A stretch of 64,000 nucleotides of DNA from Isoetes taiwanensis (lineage: Eukaryota > Streptophyta > Lycopodiopsida > Isoetales > Isoetaceae): positions 252,001 to 316,000 of the forward strand of contig JAJEKV010000103.1 in assembly GCA_021234155.1 (NCBI GenBank), in the 5' to 3' direction. Below the pieces are notes generated by a model. The model saw nothing but the letters and a program-made list of their open reading frames with translations, was not told where the DNA came from and searched no databases. Each line of letters starts with the position of its first letter. Positions within the stretch are counted from its first letter, which is position 1. Made by a program: the position numbers and the translations under genes. Shown here in pieces: positions 1 through 12,839 of this stretch.

Positions 1-16
1 TGGTTAATGCTTTGCT

Positions 17-2197
17 TCACCAATAGTCACCACAAGTGCAAATGCCATCCTTAAAATGGTGAAATCGATTAGCATCACGCACGACAATTTCCCTTTCAGT
101 AATCTTAGCAATACATTTGATGGCAACATGACAATCTGGGCAGATTCTGAGGTTCTTAATGATGCGAAGAGGCGTCCCATCAGGGGTACTGATGAGCCCA
201 AAGCAGACTGCAAGTTTCTCGCTGTGGTATGCCAACAAATTTTCTTTCAATTCATCCTCCACATCATGCAATGCAAGTCCTATGCTAGGCACATATCCTA
301 ACTTCTTCATTTCTTTGCTTAATCGATCCCACTCGCCATATATTTCCTCAGCTTGGGGATGGAGTATATCTCCAGCAACAAACTCATGCCTGGCATTGTT
401 GACATCAATTGCACTTCGCCCTGCCTTCTTCTTAATCCCGCGATCTTTCATCAGTTGCCTCACTTTTCTGACTTCATCCCACATTCCAGCAATAGCATAC
501 ATATTAGAAAGCAAAACATATACTGCATCATTGCTTGGATAGAATTCAAGTGAATGTTGTGCAGCAACTAATGCTTGTTCATAATGATTATGAGTGATGC
601 ACGCCCCAAGAAAAGCAACCCATGACACCTCATCAGGCTCAAACGGCATCATCTGGATGATATCCTCTGCAACATTTACCTTTCCAGCCCGTCCAAGAAG
701 ATCGACCATGCAGCCAAAGTGCTCCCTGATGGGTATGATGCCATTAGCAGACATCGACACAAGATGATAGCAACCATCTTGCAACAAGCCAGCATGGCCA
801 CATGCTGAGATAATGTTTAAGTAGCTTATTCTGTTTGGTTTAATGCCTGCATGTTGCATTTGGCTAAACATTTGGAGGGCCTTGTCGACAAAACCATGCT
901 GAGCATATGCCACAATCATAGCATTCCACAATATCACATCTCGTTCCAGCATTTTCCCAAACACTTCATGTGAACAAGTTAAGTTACCACATTTACTATA
1001 CATGTTAATAAGAGCAGTCTGGAGAATAACCTCATGCTCCAAGCAGTCGTTAATGATATGGTTATGAATCCGCTTACCCTCCTCAAGGTCATATAGATCA
1101 GCGCATACAGTAAGACCTGTACTATAAGTGAACTTGTCTAGACGTACGTGTTCTTTCAGCATCAACTGGAAAAGCTGAAGTGCTTCCTTACTATAACCGT
1201 GCTGAGAAAACGTTGCCATCATTGCATTACAACATGTTGTATCTAAATCGGAGGCTCCGAGGAATACTGTATATGCATCCTCCACATGACCACATTTTCC
1301 ATACAAATTAAGCAAGGCAGTAGCTAAACCAATATCTGACTTGAAATTGCTACCAATAATGCATGCATGGATCACCCGCCCCTCTGCCAAGGCAAATAGA
1401 GCTGTGCACGCATTAATCGTACTAAGAAACGTGACCTCATTTGGCTTCACACCCTCCTGCTGCATCAGAGTGAAACACAAGAGAGCTTCTGCTTCATAAC
1501 CATGTTGAGCATATGCTGCAATCATGGCAGTCCAAGATACTACATTTCTCTGCTGCATGTTGTCGAGCACATCTTGGGCTTCTGCGAGGCTTCCAATCTT
1601 TCCATACATGTTGACAAGTGCAGTTTGCATAAAACTATCTGTTCTAAATCCATAATCCACAAGAAAAGCATGAAATAATCTACCTTCTGCTAGGCTTTCT
1701 GGACTGGTGCAAGTTTTGAGCATAGTTGTAAGGATGACAGCATCCGGCTCAAGGCTGCTATGTCGCATTTGACGAAACAAGTGAAGAGCCTCTCCATAAA
1801 GATCATGTTGGACACATGCTGTTATAATGGCAGTCCAGGAATAGACATTTTTTCTTCTCATTTTAGCAAAAACATCCCTGGATTTCTTAAGATCTCCACA
1901 CTTCCCATACATTTCAACCAACAAATTACCCAAAAAAATGACATCTTGAGGACCATAATCTGTAATATGTTTATGTACACGTATTCCTTCTGCTAGAGCC
2001 TTCCTATTTCCACACAACCTTATGAGAGTCCCATAAAATTTGGAGTCAAAGCGCACTTCATACTGCTCTAGATGATCAATTGCATCCTCCAATTTCCCTT
2101 TATTACACAGAGCAATTATCTCCTTAATATCTGATGAAACTTCAACGTTGGAATTTGTAAGAATTCTCGGGCTATGCTGTTGTACTACTGAACACAA
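17..2197 (-). CDS. PLS-class pentatricopeptide repeat protein with E and DYW domains
   Basis: Probable organellar C-to-U RNA-editing factor. The PPR tract binds a single-stranded transcript and the DYW domain is the cytidine deaminase. About 726 residues are open without an intron. PPR motifs with the phrases MYGKCG, VSWTAMIAAYAQHG and EALxxFxxM fill roughly residues 50-520. An E region follows, and then the DYW domain. Its zinc-site residues are all visible: H658-S-E660, C686-P-D-C689, HH at 713-714, C720-T-C722, and the terminal DYW. The stop codon is at 17-19. The start is unsure: codon 1 as given is TTG, the frame stays open upstream to a TAG near 2234, and the first in-frame ATG is codon 96. 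A short 5' exon carrying the organelle targeting peptide is therefore likely; a pyrimidine-rich stretch ending in AG lies at the upstream edge. The family call is firm, the N-terminus is not. Confidence 0.93.
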   Translation of the reverse strand: MCSVVQQHSPRILTNSNVEVSSDIKEIIALCNKGKLEDAIDHLEQYEVRFDSKFYGTLIRLCGNRKALAEGIRVHKHITDYGPQDVIFLGNLLVEMYGKCGDLKKSRDVFAKMRRKNVYSWTAIITACVQHDLYGEALHLFRQMRHSSLEPDAVILTTMLKTCTSPESLAEGRLFHAFLVDYGFRTDSFMQTALVNMYGKIGSLAEAQDVLDNMQQRNVVSWTAMIAAYAQHGYEAEALLCFTLMQQEGVKPNEVTFLSTINACTALFALAEGRVIHACIIGSNFKSDIGLATALLNLYGKCGHVEDAYTVFLGASDLDTTCCNAMMATFSQHGYSKEALQLFQLMLKEHVRLDKFTYSTGLTVCADLYDLEEGKRIHNHIINDCLEHEVILQTALINMYSKCGNLTCSHEVFGKMLERDVILWNAMIVAYAQHGFVDKALQMFSQMQHAGIKPNRISYLNIISACGHAGLLQDGCYHLVSMSANGIIPIREHFGCMVDLLGRAGKVNVAEDIIQMMPFEPDEVSWVAFLGACITHNHYEQALVAAQHSLEFYPSNDAVYVLLSNMYAIAGMWDEVRKVRQLMKDRGIKKKAGRSAIDVNNARHEFVAGDILHPQAEEIYGEWDRLSKEMKKLGYVPSIGLALHDVEDELKENLLAYHSEKLAVCFGLISTPDGTPLRIIKNLRICPDCHVAIKCIAKITEREIVVRDANRFHHFKDGICTCGDYW

Positions 2198-2234
2198 ATT
2201 ATTTTTCCGACCTAATGGAAAAACATGAACATAG

Positions 2235-5200
2235 TTATGCTAAAGAAAGCCCTATATTGAATTGAGTCCAAATATGAGTAAAGAATTACCGATGGCAGCT
2301 TGATCCGGTAGGCCCAAAGCCAAAACATAAGAGGTTGCAGGCCACCTCCTACATTTTCCTGTAGTATAGGTAGTAATGTTGTAATGATCGTCATGAATGC
2401 AGGACGCCGGGTTGGAAAGGCTCGCCATTCTGGTTCAAACGTTATCCAAAGCCATCTTCACTAAAAAAAAATAAAAAAATCATCACACAAAACTATAAAT
2501 ATGTACAATAATCCACATAGGGTGCTGTCATGGCTTTTGTCTCGTAAGGAATTTGGTGCATATATTTGAGAAAGCAATTTAGAGTTCCTATATGCTTGAA
2601 CCATTCCGTCTTTCCGTTGTATATGATGGGGTTGTAGCGTACTCGGCTTGAAATTTGTTTTATGTCCATGAAGTTGCTTGGTTTGTGCGATGTCAATGTG
2701 TAATAGCAAGTGAAGAGCTCAGAGAGCACCAAAGCATCCATGTTGTCCTTATGGGCTGGCTTATCTTTTGTTTACTCTCATATTGTTCCTATGTTGAAGG
2801 TGAAACTGAATCAAGGTTGAGAATCTAATTGATTTGAATTGAATTAGATTGATTACATTTTTATGTCCATAATAGCCAGGAAACTGCCCTGGGACTATGA
2901 AGCAATTGCGAGCACAAATAAGGCCACAAACATGTTGTTGTGATCATCATGTAGATCTTGCTTTTTTATTTTTACCATGCCCAATTTTTCTGAGGTTTCA
3001 AAGACCTTATCAGTACATGTCTTTTTTAGATTTGGGATCTTTGGGTCGGCTTCACAGGGGTCTTCCTCAAATTATGAACCCATTGTCATCATGCATGTGG
3101 CGATGTAACTTCACCATTTCGTCAAGGGCCTTGGCCACTTCTTTTAGGTCCATGCTTAATTACGTGATTTCCTCTCATCCATGATTGTCTTAAGATTTTC
3201 CTATTTGTTATGGAACCTTGTACTTTTTGAAATATTTCTTGCCAACTACACCACTTGTCATATTTTCTCAAGTCTCTAATGGTGTTAATGCAAGCTGCTT
3301 TCTAATGTTTATGTGTTACATGCCTCAAAAGAGGCTAAGTGTGGCTACCATGAACCCCCTAGGTTTCCCCTTCCCTGAGTCCCTTAGACTCCCCACGCCA
3401 AACTTGCATTGATCTTTCGTATCAATATCGCAGCATAGTGCAGTTCTAAATCATTCCCAAGACGATTCTCCCTTGTGTCTTTTTTTGAGATCTATGATCT
3501 CTTGTATAGCATACTAAGGCAAGTTGCATGCAACCACACATGTGCATGCATGCATGTGTTAACTCTAGTAAACAACAGCTTAATTGGTTGTCTTTAGATA
3601 CTTGGCACTTCTATTATGCATTGATGCCATGTGTTCCTTAAACCTATAATCCTTAGGTCTATTGGTCCTATATGGCCTAGGGACCAGCATTTGTACGTAA
3701 CATTATATCTCAATCAATGTTTAAGTGCCAATAGGCAATCTGCTTCAGGTTCAACTAGGTTAGGAAGCCATAAAAAAATTTAAAAGCATCATTAAGGCCA
3801 TAGGGAATGTTCTAAAAGTAGGAGGATATTGTTCTAAAATAGAGGCAATTCCTCTGATGAAGAGTTTGGAAGAATGAACCCGGCACCTGCATTGTAAATT
3901 TTCCAACCCAAAACTTGGTAGATTGCTGCATAGATGTTTAATAGATTTTCCATGCATCTTCGAAGGAAGAATGCTTTTTGCTTTCCAACTTTAGTTCAAA
4001 TCATTGAAGACGCAAGGAGACTGCTAACTCTAGAAAATTCATTTTCTCTCGATGTGCTACTAGAGGACAAACTATGAACAAGTTGAATGATCTTACTTTT
4101 CAATATAACATCAAGTTTTACCTGAAGAATAAAGAAAGTTTTGTCAAGGGAAGAAGTACACCACAACTAAAGACTGGAGTCCACCAGAGGGGTTTCGTGT
4201 CCTCAAATTGTTCCAGACACTAGCTTGGTAGAAGGTGCAGAGTAACTTCCCCAAGCAAATTCAAAAGAGTCAAAATAGAAGAAAAGTACTCTAGTACAAA
4301 GCCATTGAAAATGGAATTTCCTTGGGCTTTAAGTACTTTATAGAAGAAAACCAAATATGGTGGAGAAGTTTCCTTCTTGAACAAAATATCATGATTCAAA
4401 ACCTAAATGTAAGGCAGTTGGAGGAACCAATTGAGTGGCCTAAGATCTTCCATCAACCGTAGAACTAGACAGGCAAGAAATGCTATAGTAGCACCTTCAG
4501 TAGAGGAAGAAGCAGACTGGGTCATAAACCTCGGACCAAGGTGCAACAATAAGCCTCCGGATAATATCACAAAAATTGTAAAAGATATGCTGATTGCTCT
4601 TCCAACTGAGGAAAATGAAAAAGGGCAACATTTCTAGATAGCAAAAGTAACTGATACGATTAAAGAGAAAAGGTTAGTGACTAAACTCAAGATTCACTGG
4701 CTTGCTACACGTGCAGTAAATCCTTTTGAGCATATACTGCATTAAGATTTCAAACTGAAATTCAGTAATCGTCTACGCTAGAGGATGATATTTGCTCAAG
4801 AAGGCTTGTAATCACGAGGAAGAAGATGAAGAAGGAGTGGTGGTGACAATGATTCACCTAAATGGAAAGTGAAGAGAAAAATGACGTGCGCCATTTTTCT
4901 TGATTTTTTTGTCTTTTATCCCTTCATTTTGTTCAAACTCGTTTCTTGGCTACAATAAGGGTGTGATTCCAAACTTTCTCTCTTCTGGCCTAATTTGTTG
5001 TGATTTAAGTGCTGGCCTTGTAGAGGCTAACTCTCCTCATGAATCCCGACATCAAGAGCTTCAAATGGATACCAAGATTTTGGCAATTCTTAGACAGAAA
5101 GACAGATTAACTTGCAGTTTCTTGCGTGGTCCTTCATCCGAACTCTGGGATAGTTTAGTAGTGAGGCATACTGAATATTCTTTCGTCCCGAGCTCTGTTG

Positions 5201-5566
5201 AATTTGAGATTGAGATTGTTGATTCTTGGCTGGAAGAATTTGTTGGATCGAAAAACACTACACATTCAGGCATCTTTCGAGTCGATTGTGAATGGTATGA
5301 TTGCAAGCTATTTGTAGAAGTTTATATAGAAATTGATTTGGGCTCAAATGCTGGGAATTCTCCATATATTCTATAAAATTGAATTCAAATTTGCTCTGTT
5401 ACGTTTTCATTGCATTATGATGGTAAGTATATGGCTTCTCAACACCTCATTTTTTAACATAATTTTTCTGCAATCCTTTTTTCTCCTGCTCGTTTCCTTC
5501 TGATCTTTTGGCTTTCCTTCCCCTGTTTTTTCTTTTCCCCCTTGTTGTCGCCACCTGAGCTTTATT
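2235..5566. other. Unassigned AT-rich DNA between PPR gene and L1 element
   Basis: No gene is recognised here. Both strands carry short open stretches (for example 4900-5376 on the plus strand, 158 codons) with no family motif that I can name. The part next to 5567 may be the 5' UTR of the L1 element that follows, because its base composition and strand match. The stretch around 2900-3500 reads openly in pieces on the minus strand and could be an old retroelement. That is a guess. Confidence 0.4.
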
Positions 5567-8243
5567 ATGGCCCATTATGAGAGCTTAAACCCTTCGCATG
5601 CTTTAAAAACTGAGGCTATCAAAATTCTTAACCAGTTTATGAGCTCATCTCCATCACAGAAGGGCGCTCTACTTTTACAGTTAAGTTTTTACGTTGAAAA
5701 TCCTTCTGCTGTGCCCAGATTTGGTGATTTCTCTGATATTCCAATTTTTCCTAAAGAAATGTGTCATCTATCAAGCTTTCCTGTGTGGAACAACCTGACC
5801 AAAGATCTGGGTACTGATCGTGTGATTCCAACCCTGGATGCAAATGGTGCCAGAATTCAGACTAGACAGCCTAGTCCAAGTGTAGCTATTTATTCCAATG
5901 GAGATCTGGTTCAGGAATTTAATAGATATAAGGCTTCGGTCCCTCCTACCTCTGTTCTTTTCAAAGGTATTACCTTAAACTCTCCCTCTATTACTGCTAA
6001 AATCAAGTCTTTGTCAAACCTTGCAGTCGTTATGAGGGTTGATGTTGTAGGATTAAAAATTGATAGATTATGGAACTAACTCCTCAAAATGCATAAAGGA
6101 GTAATAATTAATTCTATATATTGGCTCAACTATTTATCTGATGGTTGAATGTGGAAATCCAAAAACTGCCCTGGTTTCTTCTCAAATCAGGAAATTTTAC
6201 ATGTGATACCTTTCACCTATCTTTTCTGAAATGGTGCCCCAACTTTCCTCTCTTGAATTTTGGCAATCTCTGTATTGCCTGTCTTACCATGAGTGAAATC
6301 AGTCCTATTTATTGGAATGAGGATTGCTTTGCAACTATCTTTAATTCCATGGGTACCTAGATTGCCTCTGATTATTCTCCCTACAAGCCCCCAAAATGCT
6401 TTGTCCAAGTTCACATTACCAAGAAAATTCCTACCTCAATTCCTTTTATTGACTTCTTTGGCTCTAAATCTGTTCTTAATCTGAGGTGGATTGGCTTGTC
6501 ATATACTTGTCGTCTTTGTAACTTTAGACATGGAAGAAACGTCAATTGTGAAAAATTTGCAAAAAAACTTGGAGCTGAAGATAAATCTAGATTCCCTCCT
6601 CAATCACTCTCTCTTCAAAGAGACAATGCCAGCCTTGATAACATGGCAACTCAAGCTACTATATCAGCAAATAAGGACCCAATCCTCCAACAGGTTAAAC
6701 AATGGAAAAGTGTCAAATCCAATATTAATGGCAGTGTCAAGAGGATCCAAAAGAAAAAAAAATATCAGAGAAAATGCAAAAGACATCCCTGACACTTATG
6801 ATCTTTTAAATCTATCTAATCAGACTACTCTGGAAAACTCACAAGCAAGTACTAGAATCCTCAACATGGGTCTATTTGCTAATGGAAAATATACTCATGT
6901 CAAGAATACCTCCAAAGATGCTGGCTTACAGATGCCTCACTCCAAATCCATCAACTGTCTAATATTGACAGAAAAAATGCTCAAAGGGAAAGCACCCATG
7001 CTTTCAAAGGATTTGGACCTGGGCAAAACTCTGAAGAATATTATGAAGGAAAGCAGGATTAACTTTTTGCATCAAGCTTCTTCATCAAAAGGGTATCCTT
7101 GCAACAGAGGCATTACAATTCAAGATCTCAGTGTACAACATGGTACGTAAAAAATGGGATAAAAGGAGTGAGAATTTATTATTAAAGGAAATTAAGTCAA
7201 CTCAAACCCCTCAAGATGTTGAGGGGAACTATAATGTGGACTCTGAGACAGCCATTAACCTGAATAATTCTCATGGTTGTACCAGCAAATTTCAAATTTT
7301 GGCTTCTCTATCAGATGAATTTTGTGCAGATACCGAGGAGCCTGATATTATCCCTCATCCTTCCTTACTCACTAAGCCACCTTTACATCCCTCTACTTCA
7401 AGTTGTCTTCCCAATTCACCTCCTGCCAAATTGAACTCAGATACTGTCCCTAATCTTCCTGATCTTATTGATCTCTATGAACCATCAGCCATACCATGTA
7501 ATTTGTCCCTTCCTTATGATGATGCGTTACTATCTCCCCCAAAGTTGCATCACAGCTCTCTGGTTTGCAGGTTGCAATAATGGATAGTGTCACTGAACCT
7601 AATATGGACAAAAATATAACATCAGACACAGATTTTGACATAGGGCTGGACAAAGATAGATTGCTTAGTTCTGGGAGAAAAAATAGTCAAAAATGTGGAA
7701 TTGGAAAAAGAGAACAGTCAGTTATGTCAGGAAAATTATGGCACTGATAGTGTTGACAGTGTTCAAGGAAAAGACAGTGATGTGGAGGTTGAATTTGCTA
7801 ATATGGCAGTAGATGTGGTCCCACTTACACCAGAACCTCAAGGTCAAGATGGACACACGAGCACTGAACAAGAAAACACTCACAGGCAAGCTCTAAACCC
7901 TATTGATTTTTCTCATTATAATTTTCCACATAATAAGTTTTTGGCTGCTCCCAATACCAATTATACTTGTTGTGAGTCTAAATTTTGGGACTATCCTCAC
8001 TCTAATTATATGTCTGAGAAGGAAAATGAGGAGGCCATAGATTTATCTGATCTTAACAAAAACTGGAATGGAGATAATTTCCTCTTTCAGAATAACACCT
8101 CTGATAACAATCCTCCTACCAAAACCAAGTCTAAGGCCTCTCAATACTTTAGGAAAAAACTGAGGAAAAATCTGAAGATTGGTAATACTTCTGCTGCTAA
8201 CACCAAGCATAGTTCTGAAAGAAAAACAAGGAGCCAAATCTGA
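5567..8243 (+). pseudogene. L1 ORF1 (DUF4283 and zinc-knuckle type), broken
   Basis: This ORF encodes the nucleic-acid-binding chaperone of plant L1 elements. It opens with an ATG at 5567 and 170 clean codons, then breaks. The homologous reading moves between frames at about 6145-6360, 6490-7150, 7131-7580 and 7695-8243. A segment resembling the DUF4283 core (YWNEDCFATIFNSMGT, near 6310-6358) is followed near 6500-6540 by a zinc-knuckle-like C-x2-C-x3-H-x5-C. That spacing departs slightly from the usual CCHC. The C-terminal part is low-complexity and polar, as is usual for these proteins. It ends 45 bp before the ORF2 ATG. Confidence 0.75.
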
Positions 8244-8288
8244 GCCATCTCGAGTTTTTCTTTTTCATCTCTACTTTCCTTTTTGGTA

Positions 8289-11284
8289 ATGAAGATTTTA
8301 TCTTGGAATCTTAGAGGTATAAAAGGCCCTTTGAAGGGAAAACGTGCTATCCCTAAAATTAGATCTTATCATGCCGATATTCTTCTGCTGCAAGAGCTTA
8401 GACTTCCGAATTTTGAATGCTCTCATCTGGCCAATTGGATTAGTCCAGGGAGCTCTTCCATCTGGATAGAAGCAACTAGTACTTCTGTGGCCTTTGCTTA
8501 ATTTGGAATAACATTAATCATTGCCACATCTTTAATAGCCCTTCTAAGAATTGGCAAGCTGTTATTCTTCAAAAGGATAATATATCCTTTGGTGTCATCA
8601 ATGTTTATGCCACAACCAACCCAAGATTAGAGAGATTGCCTGGGTTGAAATCAATAATTGGATGTCTTCCCAAAATATAGACACATGGGTTATTGGAGGA
8701 GACTTCAATAATACTCCTTCCGGGGATCTCAAAATTGGTAGGAATCTAAGCATGTCTAATACTAAGAGAATTAATTGGAATTCCTTGTGTGATGATCATA
8801 TGTTGATTTACATTTCTTCCTCAAACTCTAAATACACCTCGTTAAATAAGCAACAGGGTCAAAATAGAGTCTTTTGCACCTGGACAAATTCTATATCACC
8901 AATCTGAATAATTCCTCATGGGATAACTTCCTAGACAAGTGATGATTCTACCTCAATTTCTAATCATCAGCCTCAGATTTTCAGCTCTAAGCTGGATCTA
9001 GCTCTTAGGAGAAATGGCAATACCCCTTTCAAACTCAATTGTGCCCTGCTTGATAACACTAAATTCTGTGAGGATTTTAAAATATTTTATATTTTAAGGG
9101 TTAAGCATTTTTTCTTCCAAGGGTTAACAGTCGGAATTCTATGGCTCACTTTTATACCAATATCAAAGCCTCTAAGAATTGGATCAAAGTTTGGACTAAG
9201 AATATGCATGAGCTAAGAAATAAAGGAAAGATCTCTTACTTACAAGAGATCAAAAAGGTTAGAATGGATCTTCAAGCTGATCCCTTTATCTGCACCTTAA
9301 GGAGAGTGATCTAGAAAGATCTATCAAAAACATTGAGGATTATCATGCTAAAGGTGTTGCTATCGAATCTAAATTCAAATATCTAAATAACATGGATCAT
9401 GGCAACTCCAAATTCCTCTTCAGAATTGCTAAACAGAGGCTCATTAAAAATAACATCTCTTCTATTCAAGTGGATCAGAATACTACTCTAGTTAATCAAA
9501 GTGTTATCTGTAATTTCTTTGCCTCTAATTATGCCCAGATTTTCTCGATTCCATCTAATAGTTTATCTCAAGATCAGAGTTCTAAATCCTTCCTTGATAC
9601 CATGGATTCAATTCATTATCATATTGTTGATCCTACTAGCCCTGAAGCTGAGCTCCCTTCTAATGAAAATGAGGTCGTTGCCATTTTAAAAAGCTTTGCA
9701 AAGGGAAAAAATCCTGGCCCTGATGGTCTTCCTGTTGAATTCTATCTTAAATTCTGGGATTGTATTAAACAAGATTTACTTCATATGATCAATGGCTTTT
9801 GGAAATATATTCATCTTAATCCTTCTATTGCATCATGTTTGATCACCTTAATTCCTAAGATTGACAATCCTGAAACTCTGGCTGACTGGAGGCCTATTTC
9901 CTTAACCAACATAACCTATAAACTTTATGCCAAGATCATTGCTGCCAGAATTAAATGTTTCCTGCAGAAGAACATCAGCTTCAACCAATCTGCCTTTCTT
10001 TAAAACAAATTCATTCTTGACAATTACATTGCTGCTATGGAGGGTCTTCATTGGAACAAAATCTCCAATCAAAATTGTATCATGTTGAAGCTTGACTTTT
10101 CGAAAGCCTTTGATACAGTTAGATGGGATTTTCTTGAATATGCCTTAGGTAAAATTAGGACTAGTGAAAAATTGATTCATCTCATTATGGGATTAAATTT
10201 GAGAGCTTAGTCATTTGTTTTAATCAATGATTCTCGCAGTAATTTCTTCCATTTGACTAGAGGGGTTAGGCATGGCTGTCCTTTAGCTCCTTATCTGTTC
10301 ATTATTGTAGCTGATCTCCTAACCAAGGTTGTCAATCATCATCGAAGCATAGGTAATATTGGGAGCCTTATCCTGCCTGATAACATCTCTACCACGGATA
10401 TCCTTCAATATGCTGATGATACTTTCTGCTTTCTTAACCATGATCTGCAGAACATCTCCTTCTTCCTGAATATTTTGAATGATTTCAGTGTTGCTTTTGG
10501 TATTAAGCTGAACTTATCTAAAAGTGTCATTATTGGGGAGAACTTGCAGGGGGGTATTCTTGAGATTTAAGTGTATAGATTCTTTGAATGCTACAAAGCT
10601 GCTGGGGATGCCTCTCTCCTTGGAGAAACATCTAAATCATAGTATTAGTAATATTGCTGAAACTCCTGATTGGACTCTCAATAGAAAAGTTGGTTAAAAA
10701 GTGTTTGTTGTTTATGAGTTTTTGGCTACTCCCCCTATGCCTCCTAAAGCTAACATTATGTAGAAAATTCCTGATAATGCCATGTTTAAGCAATACAGGG
10801 AACGCTATTATTTTCACAGAGGTAATGCTGATCTATATGCCTCAATGCTTCTTTTATTTGCAACCTACAAGCCAGAAGAGTTGATTGAAAAGGTAACATG
10901 GAGAAGCAATGGTAACTTCATTACCCAACCGGATGTCTAGAAAGATTTTTCTTTCCTATAATCATACCATTTTTGAAATCTCTAGGTGTCACTCGACCTT
11001 TTTGCAGACTATCTTGTACTCTTTTTTCAATTTTAGTTCCTTGATATCTACATGATTTTTGTGAAGAGCCCGTTACTATGGCTTTCTCCAGAGTGCCTTG
11101 GAAATGAAATAGTTATCGTTGTGAAAACTCATCTTACTCCTATCTTATGTCATCTCAACTGTTCGATGGACTTTTCCACTTGTAAACCATTGATCTGTAT
11201 TCTAGTGTGCCATAAGCTGGATTCGAAGTTTACTTCATGGCTCAATATGATCATAGGTAATCTTACTTTTGTACTTAATTTCCT
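8289..11284 (+). pseudogene. L1 ORF2: endonuclease and reverse transcriptase, broken
   Basis: ORF2 encodes the enzyme that nicks the target and copies the RNA. The ATG at 8289 begins MKILSWNLRGIKG, the typical opening of the L1 endonuclease, with LLLQELR near 8385. The catalytic phrase GGDFNN is near 8700. The reverse transcriptase follows: GKNPGPDGLPVEFY (about 9706-9750), DWRPISLTN (about 9885-9911), a disrupted KLDFSKAFDTV region near 10,090-10,120, RGVRHGCPLAPYLF near 10,260-10,300, and QYADD near 10,405-10,425. Stops or frame shifts fall near 8500, 8907, 10,003, 10,210 and 10,570. The C-terminal third is hard to follow. Confidence 0.85.
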
Positions 11285-11315
11285 TTAATAACGAATAAAA
11301 AATCTCACTCCTTCA

Positions 11316-11362
11316 AAACACACACACGCACGCACGCACGCACACACACACGCACACACATA
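11316..11362. repeat. (CA)n/(CGCA)n simple repeat
   Basis: A run of alternating CA and CGCA units lies directly after the L1 3' end. It may have grown from the element's tail or from the insertion site. Confidence 0.9.
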
Positions 11363-11363
11363 C

Positions 11364-12057
11364 AATGCTTCACCTTCTATTGATAGCGACAAAGAAGATA
11401 ATTCAAGCACTTTCTCAAGTGATAATGAAGCAAGCGAAGGTGATGAAGATGGTATGAACGAACATGATGATGTATTTGATCCTTCTCTCATCACTCCTTA
11501 CATTTTACACATAACTGGGTCTTTTGAAAATACTGTAAACTTTCCATGTGAATACGAAGATTTTATCTTCAATTTGTAAAAATTCTACAATTTCAATTTA
11601 TAAACCTTTTTTTTTTTTGGCTAAAAGTTATGTCCTATGAAAATAGGAGTTCACTCTAAAAACATACTTCAGGAAAATTTTAATTGTTTGAAAAAGTATC
11701 ACTTTGACATAGTCAATTCTGCCTTCGCACAAAAAAATGAGCCCCCCCCTTTTTTTTGGGCCACAGGGGGCCCCTCGGGATATACAATTTTTGTCCCCTT
11801 TTTTTACCTCAATTTAGCCTTTCTATTAAGGAATCTTTGTGGAATATTCTTTATGCTCCCTTTTAGATGATTTGCTCCCGTTTGATACACAATAGTATTT
11901 ATACTTAAATTTCCCCTAAAATCCCTTTTCATTTGAGGGGTGGCTTTGGGCATCAAGATCTGTTGGATGAACATACTCATTTGAAACTTTCCCAAAAAAT
12001 GAGTCGCACCTAACATGGCCAAGATTGCCCGAAAGCGACATCCAATGACCCGAGACT
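11364..12057. other. Unassigned spacer
   Basis: No gene is recognised. The stretch holds homopolymer runs (T-rich near 11,610; C and T runs near 11,745-11,770) and short open frames without family motifs. Confidence 0.4.
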
Positions 12058-12290
12058 ATTGATGGATGCCCTGTACAAACATCACCAAGCTTTCATGTTC
12101 TTCGGGTATACAACAACCTATTTCATGCTGAAACTAGAATTTCAAATTTTCCCAAAATAATTAATTTGTTCTTATACAAGAGAGAAACATAGCACTGACC
12201 TTATACTCTTGAACAAGACATAGAACTCCTCAAAGCCTACTTCTTAGACATAGGAAAAGATTTATCCATCCTTAAGCTACGAAATTTCAT
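12058..12290. repeat. Left copy of 233-bp direct repeat flanking copia block
   Basis: This stretch matches 16,061-16,293 nearly base for base, starting at GGATGCCCTGTACAAAC (left) or GGACGCCCTGTACAAAT (right) and ending at CTACGAAATTTCAT in both. The sequences just outside the two copies differ, so the copies bound a 3.77-kb block of copia DNA. Confidence 0.9.
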
Positions 12291-12636
12291 AGAATATAAT
12301 TCCACTTCTTTGGCTGCTAAGGAAATAGCATGGGTTAGATGTTTGCTAGAGGAGTTGAAGATTTATCAGAGTGAACCAACCATATTGTATTCAGACAGCA
12401 TGAGTTGTATTGCTATTACTAAGAATCCAGTGTTACATCAGAGGACCAAACATATAGAACTGCATATTCACTTTGTCAGGGATTTGGTTGCAAAGGGAAT
12501 CATAGCAGTGGAGTACATCAACACAAATGAGCAAACAGCAGACATATTGACTAAAAGTTTATCAGAAGCCAAGTTTTCAAAATTTAAACAAAGTCTGGGA
12601 ATACTAGCAGAGTTACAGAAGGAGTCAGAAATTTAA
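12291..12636 (+). pseudogene. Copia RNase H fragment (element 1)
   Basis: This is the C-terminal end of a Ty1/copia polyprotein, cut off sharply at the direct-repeat junction. It reads EYNSTSLAAKEIAWVR and carries the typical late RNase H phrases SDSMSCIAITKNPVLHQRTK, HIELH and ADILTKSLS. About 113 codons remain out of a polyprotein of well over 1,000. It is close in sequence to the end of the second copia element (15,200-15,509) but clearly a different copy. It leads into its own polypurine tract and LTR. Confidence 0.9.
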
Positions 12637-12839
12637 CAAGGGATTTTATCTTCGTTGTTACACATGACAAGAGGGATTTTATTTTCCCTGTTACACAAGA
12701 CAAGAGTTGAAGGATTTTATCTTCCTTAACTCAGAAAAGCATGCTAAAGGATTTTATCCTCTTTTATTTCTGATAATCATTCTGCATAATAAGTTCCCTA
12801 ATGTAGAAGCAGCTTGATAACCGAAATCAAATTTAGCAT

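Larger units (their letters stand above)
5567..11310 (+). mobile_element. Plant L1-clade LINE, nearly full length, decayed
   Basis: A non-LTR retrotransposon about 5.7 kb long, in plus orientation. ORF1 (5567-8243) is followed by ORF2 (8289 to about 11,280). ORF2 begins with an L1-type endonuclease and continues into a reverse transcriptase with a YADD box. The end near 11,285-11,310 has the phrase TTTTGTAC, then TTTAATAA and a short A-rich tail, as in other plant L1 3' ends. Many in-frame stops and frame changes in both ORFs mean it cannot move by itself. No clear target duplication was found. A CA/CG-rich simple repeat follows the 3' end directly. Confidence 0.88.

Noticed and set aside
4431-4637. 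Short plus-strand frame as a transposase piece
   Set aside because: The resemblance was too vague, and no catalytic motif or terminal repeats were found.
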